Source: Lepas anatifera (lineage: Eukaryota > Arthropoda > Thecostraca > Lepadidae). From it: a DNA stretch of 64,000 nucleotides. Positions within the stretch are counted from its first letter, which is position 1, and the number at the start of each line of letters is the position of its first letter. Below, in pieces: positions 21,962-34,135 of the stretch. The stretch is taken from assembly GCA_034440635.1 (NCBI GenBank), contig JAOTON010001041.1:62001-126000 (forward strand), read 5' to 3'. The notes beneath the pieces were generated by a model that saw only the letters and a program-made list of their open reading frames with translations, searched no databases and was not told the DNA's origin. Position numbers and translations under genes: made by a program.

Positions 21962-22859
21962 TATATCAGTAATTAATGTAAATTCAGACGATTACAGTTG
22001 AGCCCTTAGTTTTCAATACAGCTACGGGGCGGCGCTAGTGTGTCAATGATAAGAGATGCCCCTATTTTCTCCTGCTACGAGCAGTCTGGAGTTTAAACTT
22101 AAAAAAATGGTGCTGCATTATTCCTAGACGTGAGGGGTATGATAAAATCATAGGGGCGCTAGGAAAAAAGTACACTGAACAAAGTACGCCAGAAATTGGA
22201 TTTTTCTACGGTGCCAAAATCCACTTCTTTTTGTGAATATTTACCCCGGATATTTTTAGATTGAGCAGCGTAAAATGTCATGAACCAGGAATAATAAACT
22301 CCCATCCCGTGGGTTGTGAAAATATCAACTACGAAAAAGTACGCCATTTTTAGGATTCTTTCTACGGTGCCAAAATCAACTCCTCTTCCCGGCATTATTC
22401 CACAACTCATTTTACACCAGTGTAATGCAAAAATGCATGTATTTTGAGGGAATATTATTATGCCACTGGAGTAAAAAGATTGCCAGCTAAACCGGAGCAG
22501 TGTAAACTGGAAGTGAGGGGAGTAAAACTAGGTTAAAATGTGAAATTCCTGGCGTAGAAAAATCTTCGCAAGGTGCAAAATGAACCCGCGTTCAATATTC
22601 CATTGCTGCTGAAAAAAACACCGATTAAAAACATGACCCAGTTTATTCTCATCAAGCGTTTGAGGTCAGTTTACTCTGATTACGCTGATTAATACACACT
22701 CTGACAAACATAGACGTAACGGAGAGTTTAAATCACTTGTTTTCATGTTCACCTCTAATCATCTAAATACCTCTAATTTCCACTCTAACTCTAATCTTGA
22801 AAAATATTCAAATCGACCTTCAATCACTGTAATAAGTTAGTTCCTCTTTGCACAAATAT

Positions 22860-23083
22860 CGCTAGGTTTATGTTTTTGCCTTAGGCGTACTCGTCTTACA
22901 CTTCCCAACTTTTACTCTTTCATATCCGCTTACAACTGCATCATCACCACTCATCACCGCAGATCACCTCTTTGAGCGCTGCAGGTTTATGGTTTTTGCC
23001 TTCGATGTCCTCGTTAACACTTCCCAACTTTTCTTCTTTCATATACGCTTACCACTCCATCATCACCACTCATCACCGCAGAT
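22860..23083 (+). repeat. Local ~122-bp tandem repeat
   Basis: Two copies share AGGTTTATG...TTTTTGCC, CACTTCCCAACTTTT and CATCACCACTCATCACCGC. The first spans about 22860-22981. The second starts at about 22982 and is split at 23083 by the 390-bp MITE. The first keeps the uninterrupted CCGCAGATCACCTCTTT at 22957. Confidence 0.8.
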
Positions 23084-23481
23084 CAGTGCAGGCGGATCTA
23101 GCCGGTCAGTTTGGGAGGGCAAACCAAAGTAAAAAAGCAAAAAATAAAACTCACGCAGTGAACAGTTGCGCTAAAATATGACACCGGTAATATTTTGGGT
23201 ATCTCATGCAAAAAAACAAAAAAGGCAAAAAAACGTCACGGGGTGAAAAATATTGGCTCAAGATACTCTTTTCCTATCCAAGCCCCAATATTTACATTGA
23301 ACTTAACTGGTTCTGTTCGAAGTTGGGAGTTGAAATACCAAAATCTTGCTTATAAACTAAAAAGGAGTCTGGGCAAAAAAGAGGTCGATCGCTTTGGGGG
23401 GAAAAACATAGTTTTGCCCTGAGCTTTTCCGTCTGGGGGCAAATGCCTTTTTTACCCCCTGGATCCGCCATTGCCGCAGAT
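23076..23481. mobile_element. hAT-like MITE, 390 bp
   Basis: Element 23084-23473 starts CAGTGCAGGCGGATC and ends GGATCCGCCATTG, imperfect inverted termini. The 8-bp duplication CCGCAGAT flanks it at 23076-23083 and 23474-23481. The sister tandem copy has the same site unoccupied at 22957-22964. The interior is A-rich and non-coding. Confidence 0.88.
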
Positions 23482-23506
23482 CACCTCTTTGAAGTGCTGC
23501 ACAACT

Positions 23507-24110
23507 TTAACACGCGCACTGGAGGGGTCTCGGGTGCCATCCCCCACATATTTTTCCGAGGTGGCTGGAGAACCGCTCATGGCCAAAAACGATAACTTTC
23601 CCTAGGTGATGACCTATGTGACCTGTTATTAAATATGATTTACACAAATGTCACCCGCCATTGGTTAGTTTATACCATGAAGAGCACCCAGTGAAAAATG
23701 AGGATGTTATTTTTGTTTAATTATGAATTCAAAGAAGAGGGCACAAGATCACGCGGTCTAAATCTGACCTGAAGTCAGAGTTTTAATTTTTACATGACCC
23801 GTTGTATCTTCTATCCAGCGATATCCATATGAATTAATTCAGAGCAGCCACTTTTAAGATAGAAAATTATTTTTGCTTCAATGTTTGTGTTAGCCTCGAA
23901 ACTTTCATGACCTCTATTTGGTGACCTCTTTGACCTTTGGACCTGAAAATGGGTCCAAATTATTCTATTGTATAGAGGGTTTTGGGTACAATTTTGGTGA
24001 AAATCTGAGGAGTGGGTCATGGTGAACTTTTTCGTGCCTACCTGGACGATTTGTCCTGGAATGACCATCTATATCCCGAGAGTGGCTAACAAAAGCATTG
24101 CTACGGGGGT
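23507..24110 (+). mobile_element. TTAA-family type B-like left end
   Basis: TTAA 23507-23510 is followed by CACGCGCACTGGAGGGGTCT and a TTTTTCCGAGGTGG second-stem segment, as in type B. The interior has TGACCTCTTTGACCTTTGG words. It is part of the duplicated unit. Its counterpart starts near 26427, where the TTAA has eroded. I could not place the right end. Confidence 0.55.
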
Positions 24111-24469
24111 GGGAGGGGGTTTAAATCCCTCTACTGTTCGGAAACGGGTACATTCGATATTTCTGCTGGAATACTATTGGATATGCTTAATTCAAGTCAA
24201 AATATAGGTTGTCACTACCTCACCCCTGTGGATCCGGGCCTCTTGTAGAAAATCCTTGACCACGCCCTGGATGCCGGACAAAGATGGGTAATATAAACGA
24301 TTCATATCAGGTCCATTGAGGCAAATTCAACAGCTCTTTGCTATGTGTTGCATTTAGCTAGAACTATTTAGTATTCGTTTCTTCTCAACGACTAGACTAA
24401 CCTCCACGCGTCATGATCAACACTGTGGAATGCGGAACTGCAATGCGGTGGTTCAAGCTCAGAACTGTA

Positions 24470-27390
24470 CACTGAAAAAAGTACGCCAGAAATTGGATTT
24501 TTCTACGGTGCCAAAATTCACTCTTCTTTCCGTGAATATTTTAGGCCCGATATGTTTAGATTGAGAAGCGTAAAATGCTATGAAACAGGAATAATAAAAC
24601 CCCAACCCGTGGGTTGTGAAAATATCAAATACCAAAACGTACGCCATTTTAGGATTATTTCTACGGTACCAAAATCAACTCCTCTTTCCAGCATTATTCC
24701 ACAACCCATTTTACACCGGTTTAATGCAAAATGCATGTGTTTTGAGGGAATATTATTATACCACTGGAGTAAAAAGATTCTCAGCTAAACCGGAACAGTG
24801 TAAACTGGAAGTGAATGAGTAAAAAATAGATCAAAATGTGTAATTCCTGGCGTAAAAAATCTTTGCAATGTGCAAAATGAACCTGCGTTCAATATCCTAT
24901 TGCTGCTGAAGAGAAACATTAACCTTCGCCCGGGTGGGGCTCTTTTTAGACCCCCCTCGGGTTTTTCCGAGGTGATAAAAAACGGCGGCACGCAGCGCCG
25001 CTAAAATTAGTCTAGCTATTTCTTCATCATTTTTACATCTTTCCTGAAAATTTTTGCTCAAGGTCATATCAGGTCAGGTCACCAGGCCAGGTGAAGTGAC
25101 CTCACCTCAAAAAATGCTTAGAACTGCATAACTAAAAGGACGATTAATCGATCGAGTTCAAACTCATATCACATATTGCGCCCACCAGGAGCTACAGCAT
25201 ATGTTCCGGGATTTTTGATATTGGTGACCTAAGGTCATATGCAGAGCATGACCTCCCCATTGTAAATACATGGGGGAAATCAAGAAATGAGCTTTTCTCA
25301 GTAAGTATGGATGGAATCAACTTCAAACATCGGTTACGTATTGCTCTTAGCCCCTTTCTGTAGTTGATCTGAAATATTTTGACTTGTGACCTTTGAAAGG
25401 TCACCCTAGGTCAAATAAGCAATTTTTGGTGTTTTCCGCTATAAATTTTGAATAAATAAAGATGGAACTTTTATTTTGTCACCAAAGCGTTTGAATATAC
25501 ACTGAAAGTCAAATTATATACATCATGACTCTACCAGGTCAAGTTGGGTCAGCCCTGTTGACCTGGGTCAGGTCAAATCTTTAAACTTGACCTGGCATAG
25601 CAATATTATATATCATTCGATTTGTATTGACGAGAGGATTGCAATGTTGTATCACACATGGCTGCGTCTTGCTTGGTTTGGACGTTATTAACGAAAAAGG
25701 AAACGCCCTAATGCATGGTTGGCTATGGACATTCCCAAGCAAATTCCCAATGTTCAGTGACCTGTAGCTCCCTAGGCTTTCACCTGACCCGAAAACCATT
25801 GCCACTGTAATGAAGGAGAAATTCAAGAGCTTTCAAATGGCGATCAAAAAATGTTTCTACCATCATAGTTTCTGAGATATATGAGGTTTTCGTAGTATAT
25901 GAGGTTTTCCTCATTTTAGCGATTTTGACGTATTTTGACCTCTGGTGACCTTGATATTGACCTGACGAGAAAAATGACTGAAGTATTTTCGAAATCATTT
26001 TTGAAGAGCCTTCGATTGCCGTTTTGCGCTTTTTTTAGCTCTCTTAGTTTTTGAGATCGTGGGGGTCTTTTTTAGCCCCCCACCAGGGCGAAGGTGGCTC
26101 ATACCCGCCACCGGGGCAAGGGTTAAAAACGACCCAGTTTATTCTCATCGAGCGTTTGAGGTCAGTTTACTCTGATTAGGCTGATTAATATACACTCTGG
26201 TAAACATACACTGCAACGGAAAGTTTAAATCATGTGTTTTCATAAACACTTCTAATAATCTAAATACCTCTATTTTTCACTCTAATCTGGAAAAAATTTA
26301 AACAAATTTAAATCGACCTTCAATTACTACAATAATTTAGTTTCTCTTTGCACAAACATCACTAGGTTTATGGTGTTTGTCTTTGGCCTCCTCGTTTTAC
26401 GCTTCGCAACTTTTACACTTTCACAACACGCGCACTGGAGGGGGTCTCGGAGGCCAGCCCCCACCTATTTCTCCGAGGTGGCCGGAGAACTATTCATGGC
26501 CAAAAACGATAACTTTACCTAGGTGATGGGCTCTGTGATCTGTTACTAAATCTGATTTAAACAAGGGTCACCCACCATTGGTTAGCTCATACCTTGAGGA
26601 GCACCGAGTGTACAATCAGAATATGATTTTTTTAAATTTTGAATTTAATGAGGAGGTCACAAGGTCACGAGGTCAAAACCTGACCTGAAGTAAAAGTTTT
26701 TTTCCTATATGAACCTATGTATCTTTTATCCAACGGTGTCCATACAAATAATTTAGATCAGCCACTTTTAAGATGTAAAATTATTTCTGATTCAATGTTT
26801 GTGTTAGCCTTGAAACTTTCATGACCTCTATCTGGTGACCTCTTTGACCTTTGGACCTGAAAAATGGGCCCAAATTGTTATTTTGTATAGAGGGCCTTGA
26901 GTAAAAGTTTGGTGGATATCTGAGGTGTGGGTCACATTGAACTTTTTCATGCCTACCTGGACGATTTGTCCTGGAATGACCATCTATATCCTGAGAGTGG
27001 CTAATAAAAACATTGCTACGGGGGGTGGGGGGGGGGGTGAAATCCATCTACCGTTCGGAAACGGGTACATTCGATATCTGTGCTGGAATACTATTGGATA
27101 TGCTTAATTCAAGTGAAAATATAGGTTGTCCCTACCTCACCACTGTGGATCCGGGCCTCTTGTAGAAAATCCTTGACGACGCTCTGGATGCCGGACAAAG
27201 ATAGGTATATAAGCGATTCATATCAGGTCCATTGAGACAAATTCAATAGATCTTTGCTATTTGTTGCACTTAGCTAGAATGATTTAGTCTTCGTTTCTTC
27301 TCCACGACTAGACTAACCTCCACGCGAGGTGGTCAACACTCTGTGGAATGCAGAACTGCAATGCAGTGATTCAGGCTCAGAACTGTAGCG
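24470..27390 (+). repeat. Tandem duplication, unit 2
   Basis: This is the second copy of the 22167-24469 unit, interrupted by a TTAA element at 24919-26126. It ends near CAGGCTCAGAACTGTA. It lacks the 390-bp MITE. Substitutions and small indels against unit 1 suggest an old duplication. Confidence 0.85.
24919..26126 (+). mobile_element. TTAA-family element, type A, complete
   Basis: TTAA at 24919-24922 and 26123-26126 bounds 1200 bp. The left end is CCTTCGCCCGGGTGG plus hairpin GGGGCTCTTTTTAGACCCCC (24936-24955), then a second stem CCTCGG...CCGAGG. The right end has hairpin GGGGGTCTTTTTTAGCCCCC (26061-26080), the AGGGCGAAGGTGGCTCA linker and the repeated terminus ending GGGGCAAGGG. The interior carries many TGACCT/AGGTCA words and no transposase. 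The matching uninterrupted site, with a single TTAA, is at 22625-22628. Confidence 0.92.
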
Positions 27391-28070
27391 AAAACAAAAT
27401 GGCACGATTTCACCAACGTGTTAACTGTAGTAAAAAAATACCTTCTTACATCACAGAAACACACTCAAATGAAGATCAGAAGAATGAAAACATTCATAGC
27501 ATAGTTAAATCAGTAAATATCTCGTTTTAATCTATTGGCAGAATTATTTCCCCACAGGAGAGTAAGACTATTCGTGAGGCAGTTTGCGAGTACCATATAA
27601 ATGCTCTGCAGAGTACATGTACTGATATATTTATCCCTTTGCATTTCCAACACAAATGGAACTGCCCTGTGCTACAATAACACAGAGATTAAATTGCCAC
27701 ACGTTTGTAATATTACACTTATTCTGAAATTAAGCTATTTTTCAGAATAGATTTACTAAGAATTCTAGAAAAATGTTTAAGAATGGGGTAGTTTTAGGAA
27801 CAGACAGATTTAAATTTTACGCTCGAGGTGTTGTTTTTCTGTGTAGGGAAAGCAAAATGGCACGATTCCACCCACGTGTTAACTGTAGTAAAAAAAACCT
27901 TCTTATGTCATAGAAATACACTCAAATGAAGATCAGAAGACTGAAAACATTCATTTAGCGTAGTTAAATCAGAAAATATATCGTTTTATTCTATTGGCAG
28001 AATTGTTTCACCACAGGAGAGTAAGACTATTCTTGAGGCAGTTTGCAAGTTCCATAGAAATACTCTGCAG
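27391..28070 (+). repeat. 458-bp tandem repeat, unit A and start of unit B
   Basis: CAAAATGGCACGATT starts recur at 27395 and 27853, a 458-bp period. Unit A is uninterrupted. Unit B is broken at 28070 by the hAT-like composite and resumes at 35745. Both are non-coding and AT-rich. Confidence 0.85.
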
Positions 28071-30221
28071 CAGGGGCGCAGCCAGAGGGGTGCACAGGGG
28101 CACGTGCCCCCCATCGGTGCCGGGGTGCCCTTTTGATTGCCAGGTGGTGTGCCCTTTTTGGGCCGTGCCGCTCGAAATTTAGTGCCCTACGTCGTTGAGC
28201 CTAGATGGAACTAGACTGCATTTAGCGATTTAAACTATTGTTTGACAATTAAGTGCCTTTTTGGTCTGTTAGGGCATTCTGTCGCCTTTCTAAGCACCCG
28301 GGAAGAGTATAGGCACGTAATCCGTTTCCAGATAATGCCTCATCGTCGCCAATAATCGTATGGGCAGAGCTAATCTGGTGCCCCTTGAGCTCATCTGGTG
28401 CCCCCTGAGCGCTGGTCTTGAACCCTGGAGCTGATCATGTGCCCTCTGAGCTGATCTGATGCCCTCGTAGTCAATCTGGTGCCCCCCTGAAAAAATAATT
28501 GTGCCTTCTGAATCTATATAACGCTCTCTGAGTTAGTCTGATGCCTCCGAGCTTCCCTGGTGCCCTATTAGCTGTTTTAGTGCCCCTTGAGCTGATCCGG
28601 GCCCCTGAACTTATTTAGTGCCTCCCGTAGTTTATCTACTGTCCAGGACCGCAGCCAGGGGTCACAGGGGTCACGTGCCCCCATAGTCAATCTGGTGCCC
28701 TTCTGAGAAAATAAGTGTGCTTTCTGAGCCTATAAAATACTCCCTGAGTTAGTTTGATGCCTCCGAGCTTGCCTGGTGTACCGTTAGCTGTTTTAGTGCC
28801 CCTTGAGCTGCTCCGGGCCCCCTGAACTTATTTAATGCCTCCCGGAGTTGATCTACTGTCCAGGGGTGCAGCCAGTAAGGCACAGGGGGCACGTGCCCCC
28901 ATCGCTGCCGGGGTGCCCTTTTGATTGCCAGCTGGTGTACCCAATTTGGGCCGTGCCGCTCGAAAGTTAGAGCCCTAGCCGTTGAACCTAGATGTAACTG
29001 GACCGCATGTAGCGATTGAAACTATTGTTGGACAACTTAATACCTTTCTCGGTCAGCTAGGGCATTCTGTCGCCTTTCCAAGCACCCGGGAAGAGTATGG
29101 GAACCTAGTATGTGTCTACCTAATGCCTCATCGTCGCCAATAATCGTACGGGTGAAGCCAATCTGGTGCTCCTTGAGCTCATCTCGTGGCCTCTCAGCTG
29201 GTCTTGGCCCCTTGAGCTGATTGCTTGCCCTCTAAGCTGATCTGGTGCCCCTGAGTCAATCGAGTGCCCCACTGAGCAAATAATTGTGCCTCCTGAACCT
29301 ATATAATGCTCTCTGAGTTAGTCTAATGCTTCCGAGCTTGTTTGGTGCCCTGATAGCTGATTTAGTGCCCCTTGAGCTGATTTGGGCCCCCGAGCTGATC
29401 TCATGCCTCCCCAAGTTGATTCTGTATCCTAAGTCAATATGGTGCCTCTTCAGCTGATTAGGTGCCCCCTCAACTGATTATTGATGTCTCCTTAGATGGT
29501 CTGGTCCGCCCCTGAGCTGGTTTGGTGGGCCCTGAGCCCACCTTGTGTCCCCTGAGTTGTCCTGTTGCTCCCTGAGCTGATTTAGGCTCCTGCCATAGTC
29601 TGGGGGCTGGGAGCTGATCTGGACCCCGAGCGGATCGATCTGGTGCCACCTGAGCTGCACTAACGCCCCTCAATCGATCTGGTGCCTCCTGAACCCATAT
29701 GATGCCCCCCTGAGTAATCTGGTGCCCTTTCAGCTGATCTGGGCCTCCTTACGTGATTTCATGAGCAGATCTAAAGCCCTGAGCTGAGCTGGGCCCACAG
29801 GGGTTGATGAGGGCCCCTGAGATGGTATGGGGCTCCTGAGCTGATTAAGTGCCTCCTGACTTGATCTGGTATTCCTGAACGGATCTGGGCCCCGAGCTTG
29901 TCGGGGACCACTGATCTGATTGTTTGTCCCCTAGGCTGATCTGGTGCCCTATGGGCCGATCTGGTGTCCCCTGAGCAACTCTGAGGCTTTTGAACTGCTT
30001 GGGCCTCGAGCGGGTGAGGGATTCCTGAGCTGAATTAGTGCTCCTGACTTGATCTTGCCCCCTGACCTGACTTGAGGCCCCTGAACTGATCTGGGGCCCC
30101 AAGAGCTGATCTGGGGCCCAAGAGCGGATCTAGGTTCTGAGGGTACCCTGAGCTGGTCCGGGCGCTGAGCTTGTGAGAGCCCCTTAAGTTGGCTTGAGGC
30201 CCCCTGAAGTAATCTGGCGCC
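28071..30221. repeat. Internal degenerate repeat array of the hAT-like composite
   Basis: Two levels of repetition are visible. A head segment beginning CAGGGGCGCAGCC recurs, in variant form, at about 28861 (CAGGGGTGCAGCC) and, shorter, near 28651. This gives a roughly 790-bp duplication (28071-28860 against 28861-29640). Within and after it, from about 28360, a ~20-25-bp unit of the form GAGCTGATCTGGTGCCCCT is repeated dozens of times with drift. The array resumes after the TTAA element at 31148-31330. Confidence 0.85.
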
Positions 30222-31147
30222 TTAACACGCGCACTGGAGGGGGGCCTCGGAGGCCCCCCACCTGTTTTTCCAAGGTGGCCGGAGAACCGCGCGTCGCCGA
30301 AAAACGAAACTTGGCCACATTTAACAGAATTTAATGGCGCGTCGAATGGTGAAGACTTTTTTGAAAATCGGCCAAAAATTTTTTGACTTATAGGCTTTCA
30401 AAGTCAGACCTGCATTTTGAGATCGCCGCAAACGCGCGGTCGGACCAGTTAGCTTGCATTGAAGTCCGAGTGGTGACGTCATAACGTCATATAAGCGGGA
30501 CTATATGTCAAGGTCACTTCACATGAAAGTCAAGGTCAAGGTCAAAGGTCACAGGTCAAGGTCATATCTGCACTTTCAAGGTCGCTGACCACTGCGCGTC
30601 CGGCCAAATGAGGTTACCCCGTCTGACATATATTATGCTATGACGTCATCGGTAGGGTACCCCAATACAAAGGTCAAGGTCAAAGGTCAAGGTCAAAGGT
30701 CATTGGGAAAGGTCAATTCTCATTTCCCGCCAAACAGTGGCTACAGTGTTAGTCAAAGTGTAAATAATAAGTAGTATACCATATGGTGACCTTAAAGGTC
30801 AATGACCTTGAATGACCTTGACCTAAAAGTTGTGGGGAAGCCTCTTTGAGACCTCTTCTCTATGAACCTTGTCCGCCTTTAGCTTATTCCCGCCATTTTC
30901 CTGCATAATCACAGCATTTATCAATCGATACCAGCATGGCCAATATTTGACCTTTACGACCTCGTTTGACCTTGAAGATATTGACCTAGGTCAATGAAAA
31001 TTGGTCATCACGTAGATCACCATAGCCCCCACCCACCTACCAAGTGGCGTTTTTCTAACCCTCTTAGTTTCCGAGATCTTAGGGGGGCCTACCAGGCCCC
31101 CCCTCCAGTGCGCGTTAGTGCCAGACCCCCTCCAGTGCGGGTGTTAA
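30222..31147 (+). mobile_element. TTAA-family element, type B, complete
   Basis: TTAA at 30222-30225 and 31144-31147 bounds 918 bp. The left terminus CACGCGCACTGGAGG is followed by a perfect 9-bp-stem hairpin (30239-30259, loop CGG), then a second stem CCACCT...AGGTGG. At the right, a perfect 9-bp-stem hairpin (31082-31102, loop ACC) precedes the doubled terminus CTCCAGTGCGCG...CTCCAGTGCGGGTG. The interior has dense AGGTCA direct repeats at 30506-30565 and 30670-30715. No coding capacity is seen. It sits in the GAGCTGATCTGG array, which continues on both sides. Confidence 0.92.
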
Positions 31148-31945
31148 ACTGTTCTGGGGCTTCTTGAACTGGTTTAAGGCCCTATGGGCCTATCTGTGGC
31201 CCATTGAGCCAGTCTGATGACTTCATCTCTGGGACCAATGAGCTAGTCTAGTCCCTGGGTGAAGCATGAGCTGCTCTGTGGCCCTGATCTACATCAGGGG
31301 CCCCTGAGATGATCTTGAATAGATAGATAATAAGAACACAAGGCCAACTCCCATCATCTTGGGGCGGGGTGACTGAGCTAGTCTATTCCCTGGATGCACA
31401 ACTGGGGGGATGGGGGAAGTTGCTCTGGAGGCCTCTGATCCACACTTGGGGGCCCCAGAGCTGGTCTTGAATAGATGGCGAATAAGAACACAATGGAAAC
31501 TCCCCCTGTAAAACGGAGCTAACGGGGAATGAGGAATCTCTAAAACGGCTTGTGATACCTAGGCACCCCTGGTTATATAAATTACTTATTATACTGGTGG
31601 ATTCTGGGAAGGGATGATAAAAAGGCATGTGCCCCTGAGCTGAGAGCACAGTCCCCTAAACCAGGATTTCTACTAATTAATTTAGATGAAGAAATAGTTT
31701 TCACAATTTTCAGCCCTGTCACACCATCCCCATCCAAACCACCGGCCTGTTCACCTTTTATTTACTCTTAATTGGGACCGAGCATTGCGAATATGGAACT
31801 TAATAAACGCGTTCAAAAGGTATCTCCCAAATTTTTCCCGCAGCAAAAATGTGTTATTCCAAAGACACTATGCTACTCCTCGTCCCACGGCGATTGTGGG
31901 AGGCAAGGAACTTAATCCGCATTCAGCTAGGGCTCACTCGTCACG
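31148..31945. other. Remainder of composite interior
   Basis: The GAGCTGATCTGG-type array fades out near 31330. A ~110-bp segment is repeated at 31315-31385 and 31465-31515 (AATAGATGG.GAATAAGAACACAA). No gene was found. The open reading before 31960 is flank joined by chance to the LINE frame. Confidence 0.5.
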
Positions 31946-31959
31946 ACAAAACCAGTGGG

Positions 31960-34135
31960 ACCTCCAGGACTTCTGGGACCTCCAGGTACCCGAAGATGAC
32001 ATAGGCAGGACGATCGACGACTGGTGTGCCGCTCACAGCTTCGTCCCGGCAAACAGCGGGGAGCCCACCCGTCAGAGCAGAGCGCTTTCCTTCTCCCAAT
32101 CGGCGCCGGACGTCTCACTACACCACTCAAGGTGGGTGGGTCGGGTGCGATGGGAGACCAAGCCAGAACTATCGTCCGACCACCAACCAATCATCATCGA
32201 GATCAAAACAGGGAAATCGAGTGCGAGACCTCGTCCGAGGACCCGGTATAGTTACCAGAAAGCGGACTGGAGACAGTATGCCGACATAGTCGACGAGAGA
32301 CTGGCCACCCTGCAGCCATGGGAGGAAGAGGTTTCCGTCACAGTGGCTGCCCGGGATTTCACCCGTATTCTAACTGATGCTGCCGCTGAGACCATCCCCA
32401 GAGGCAGCCGGAAGTCCCCCAAGCCTTGGTGGACACCAGAAGTGGACGAGGCAGTCCGTAAACGGAATCGCCTCCGTGCCCTCGCCAGAGCCGACCCAGA
32501 GCAAGTGCCAGCCTGGACCCACGCGTCGAGGGAAACATCCTCTCTCATTCTGCGCGCACGACGAGAGTCCTGGCGAGGCTTTGCGGGCGATCTCAGTCTG
32601 CGTTCTGACCCCCAGAAAGTTTGGAGGACCATCCGAACCATCGACGGCCGGGAAAGCGGCGGCAGACAAGACGAGGCCCTTCAGATAGGCGCGAAAACCA
32701 TTACCGCTGACACCAAGAAAGCGAACGCCTTCATTAAAGAGTACGCCAAAGTCAGCCACCTACCACCGAGGGTAAAAAGGGACTGCAAATACAAGCACGC
32801 CGTCACCAACCATCTCAGAGTGGCATGCAGACAGTGCCAGGGGGAGCGGACGGGATGCTGCGGCCTGTTCACCAAACAGGAACTGAATGACGCCTTCAAG
32901 CGCCTGCCGGGAAAGCGCGCCCCAGGGCTGGACTGCATCTCAAACGAAATGCTCGCCCATCTCTCTGACCATGGCCGCACCAGACTGCTTGACCTCATAA
33001 ATCTGACCTGGACGAGGGGAGAGCTGCCTTCGGCCTGGAAGAAAGCGATGATTATACCGGTACCCAACAAAGGCAAGCCAAAAGGACAAGTAGGCTCCTA
33101 CAGACCAATAAGCCTCCTAAGCTGCACATCTAAACTAGCAGAACGACTAGTACAAACCCGGCTCTCTCATCTGCTAGAGTCAAGAGGCCTCCTCTCCCCA
33201 GTGCAGACCGGTTTCAGGAAGGGTTGGTCCACTGAGGATCAAGTTTTGAAGGTGACTCCGGCCGTGGCCGATGGTTTCCAGAAGCGAGAGAGAACCGTTA
33301 TGGTCCTGGTGGACTTCTCGCGCGCCTTCGACAAGGCCTGGCGCACGGGAATCACCTACAAGCTCGCTAAGATGGGCCTCCCGCGCTGCTACCTGGCCTG
33401 GGTCCGATCCTTTCTGACCGACCGCCAGGCCTCTGTCACATATAACGGGAAGTGCGGACGCTTCAGATGCATCCGTGAGGCACGCCGCAGGGGGCCGTTT
33501 GCTCTCCCACCTTATTCATTTCATATATCAATGACCTCATCGAGCACCTACCACCTGGCGTCCAGACCTCGCTGTTCACCGATGATCTGGCAATCTGGGC
33601 CACTGACCGGACCATCGCCGCGGCAGAGCGACGAGTCCAAAGAGCTCTGGATTGTCTTACGGCCTGGGCGGAAGAGTGGAAATTAACCATCAGTCAAGAG
33701 AAGACAGTTGGCACCCTCTTCTCGCTCGACCCAGCAGAGGCCAGAGAGTGCAACCTGACCCTCGGCGCCGCTCGGCTAAGCCACGAAGCCACCCCGACAT
33801 TCCTAGGGGTCACGTACGACCGGACGCTGACCTTCCGCCACCATATCGAGAACCTGAGGTGCAAAATGAAGAAGAAGAGTGGGGCGCTACGGGCGCTTAG
33901 TGGCAAGTCCTGGGGCGCCGCGGCGACCGACCTCAGGCTGGTGTACCTCGCGTTCATCAGATCCTGTGCAGACTACGCGGCCGGTGGCTGGATGCCCGGG
34001 GTGGCGAGCTCTAACCTAGAACGCCTCGAGGTCGTACAGCGACAGGCCTGCAGGACGATAACTGGCTGCCTGAGGTCGACGCCGACGGCCGCTCTGGAGC
34101 GAGAGGCGGACGTCATGCCTCTCAGCATACGATGA
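31960..34135 (+). pseudogene. LINE ORF2 part 1: endonuclease end and reverse transcriptase
   Basis: The reading starts mid-endonuclease, with the final SSDHQPI motif at about 32176. A linker is followed by RT from about 32880: KAPG/KRAPGLD, PSAWK.A.IIPVPNKGK, SYRPISLL, QTGFRKG and LVDFSRAFD. A single-base loss near 33475 shifts the frame just at the G.PQG block. In the new frame the active-site box F-T-D-D lies at 33575-33586, and the thumb follows. A TGA at 34133-34135 closes this frame where the family reads on, probably from a CGA codon. Residues before 31960 in the same frame are host flank. Confidence 0.9.

Larger units (their letters stand above)
22167..24469 (+). repeat. Tandem duplication, unit 1
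   Basis: The unit starts near GTACACTGAACAAAGTACG and ends near CAAGCTCAGAACTGTAC. Unit 2 follows directly at 24470-27390 and matches along its length apart from a 1.2-kb TTAA insertion there and a 390-bp MITE here. The interior is non-coding and has its own short repeats: TTCTACGGTGCCAAAAT occurs twice per unit. Unit 1 keeps the empty TTAA target at 22625-22628. Confidence 0.85.

Noticed and set aside
31785..33686. 633-codon frame as one gene
   Set aside because: The first ~58 codons are host flank before the LINE boundary at 31960, and the last ~70 are out of frame after a base loss near 33475.
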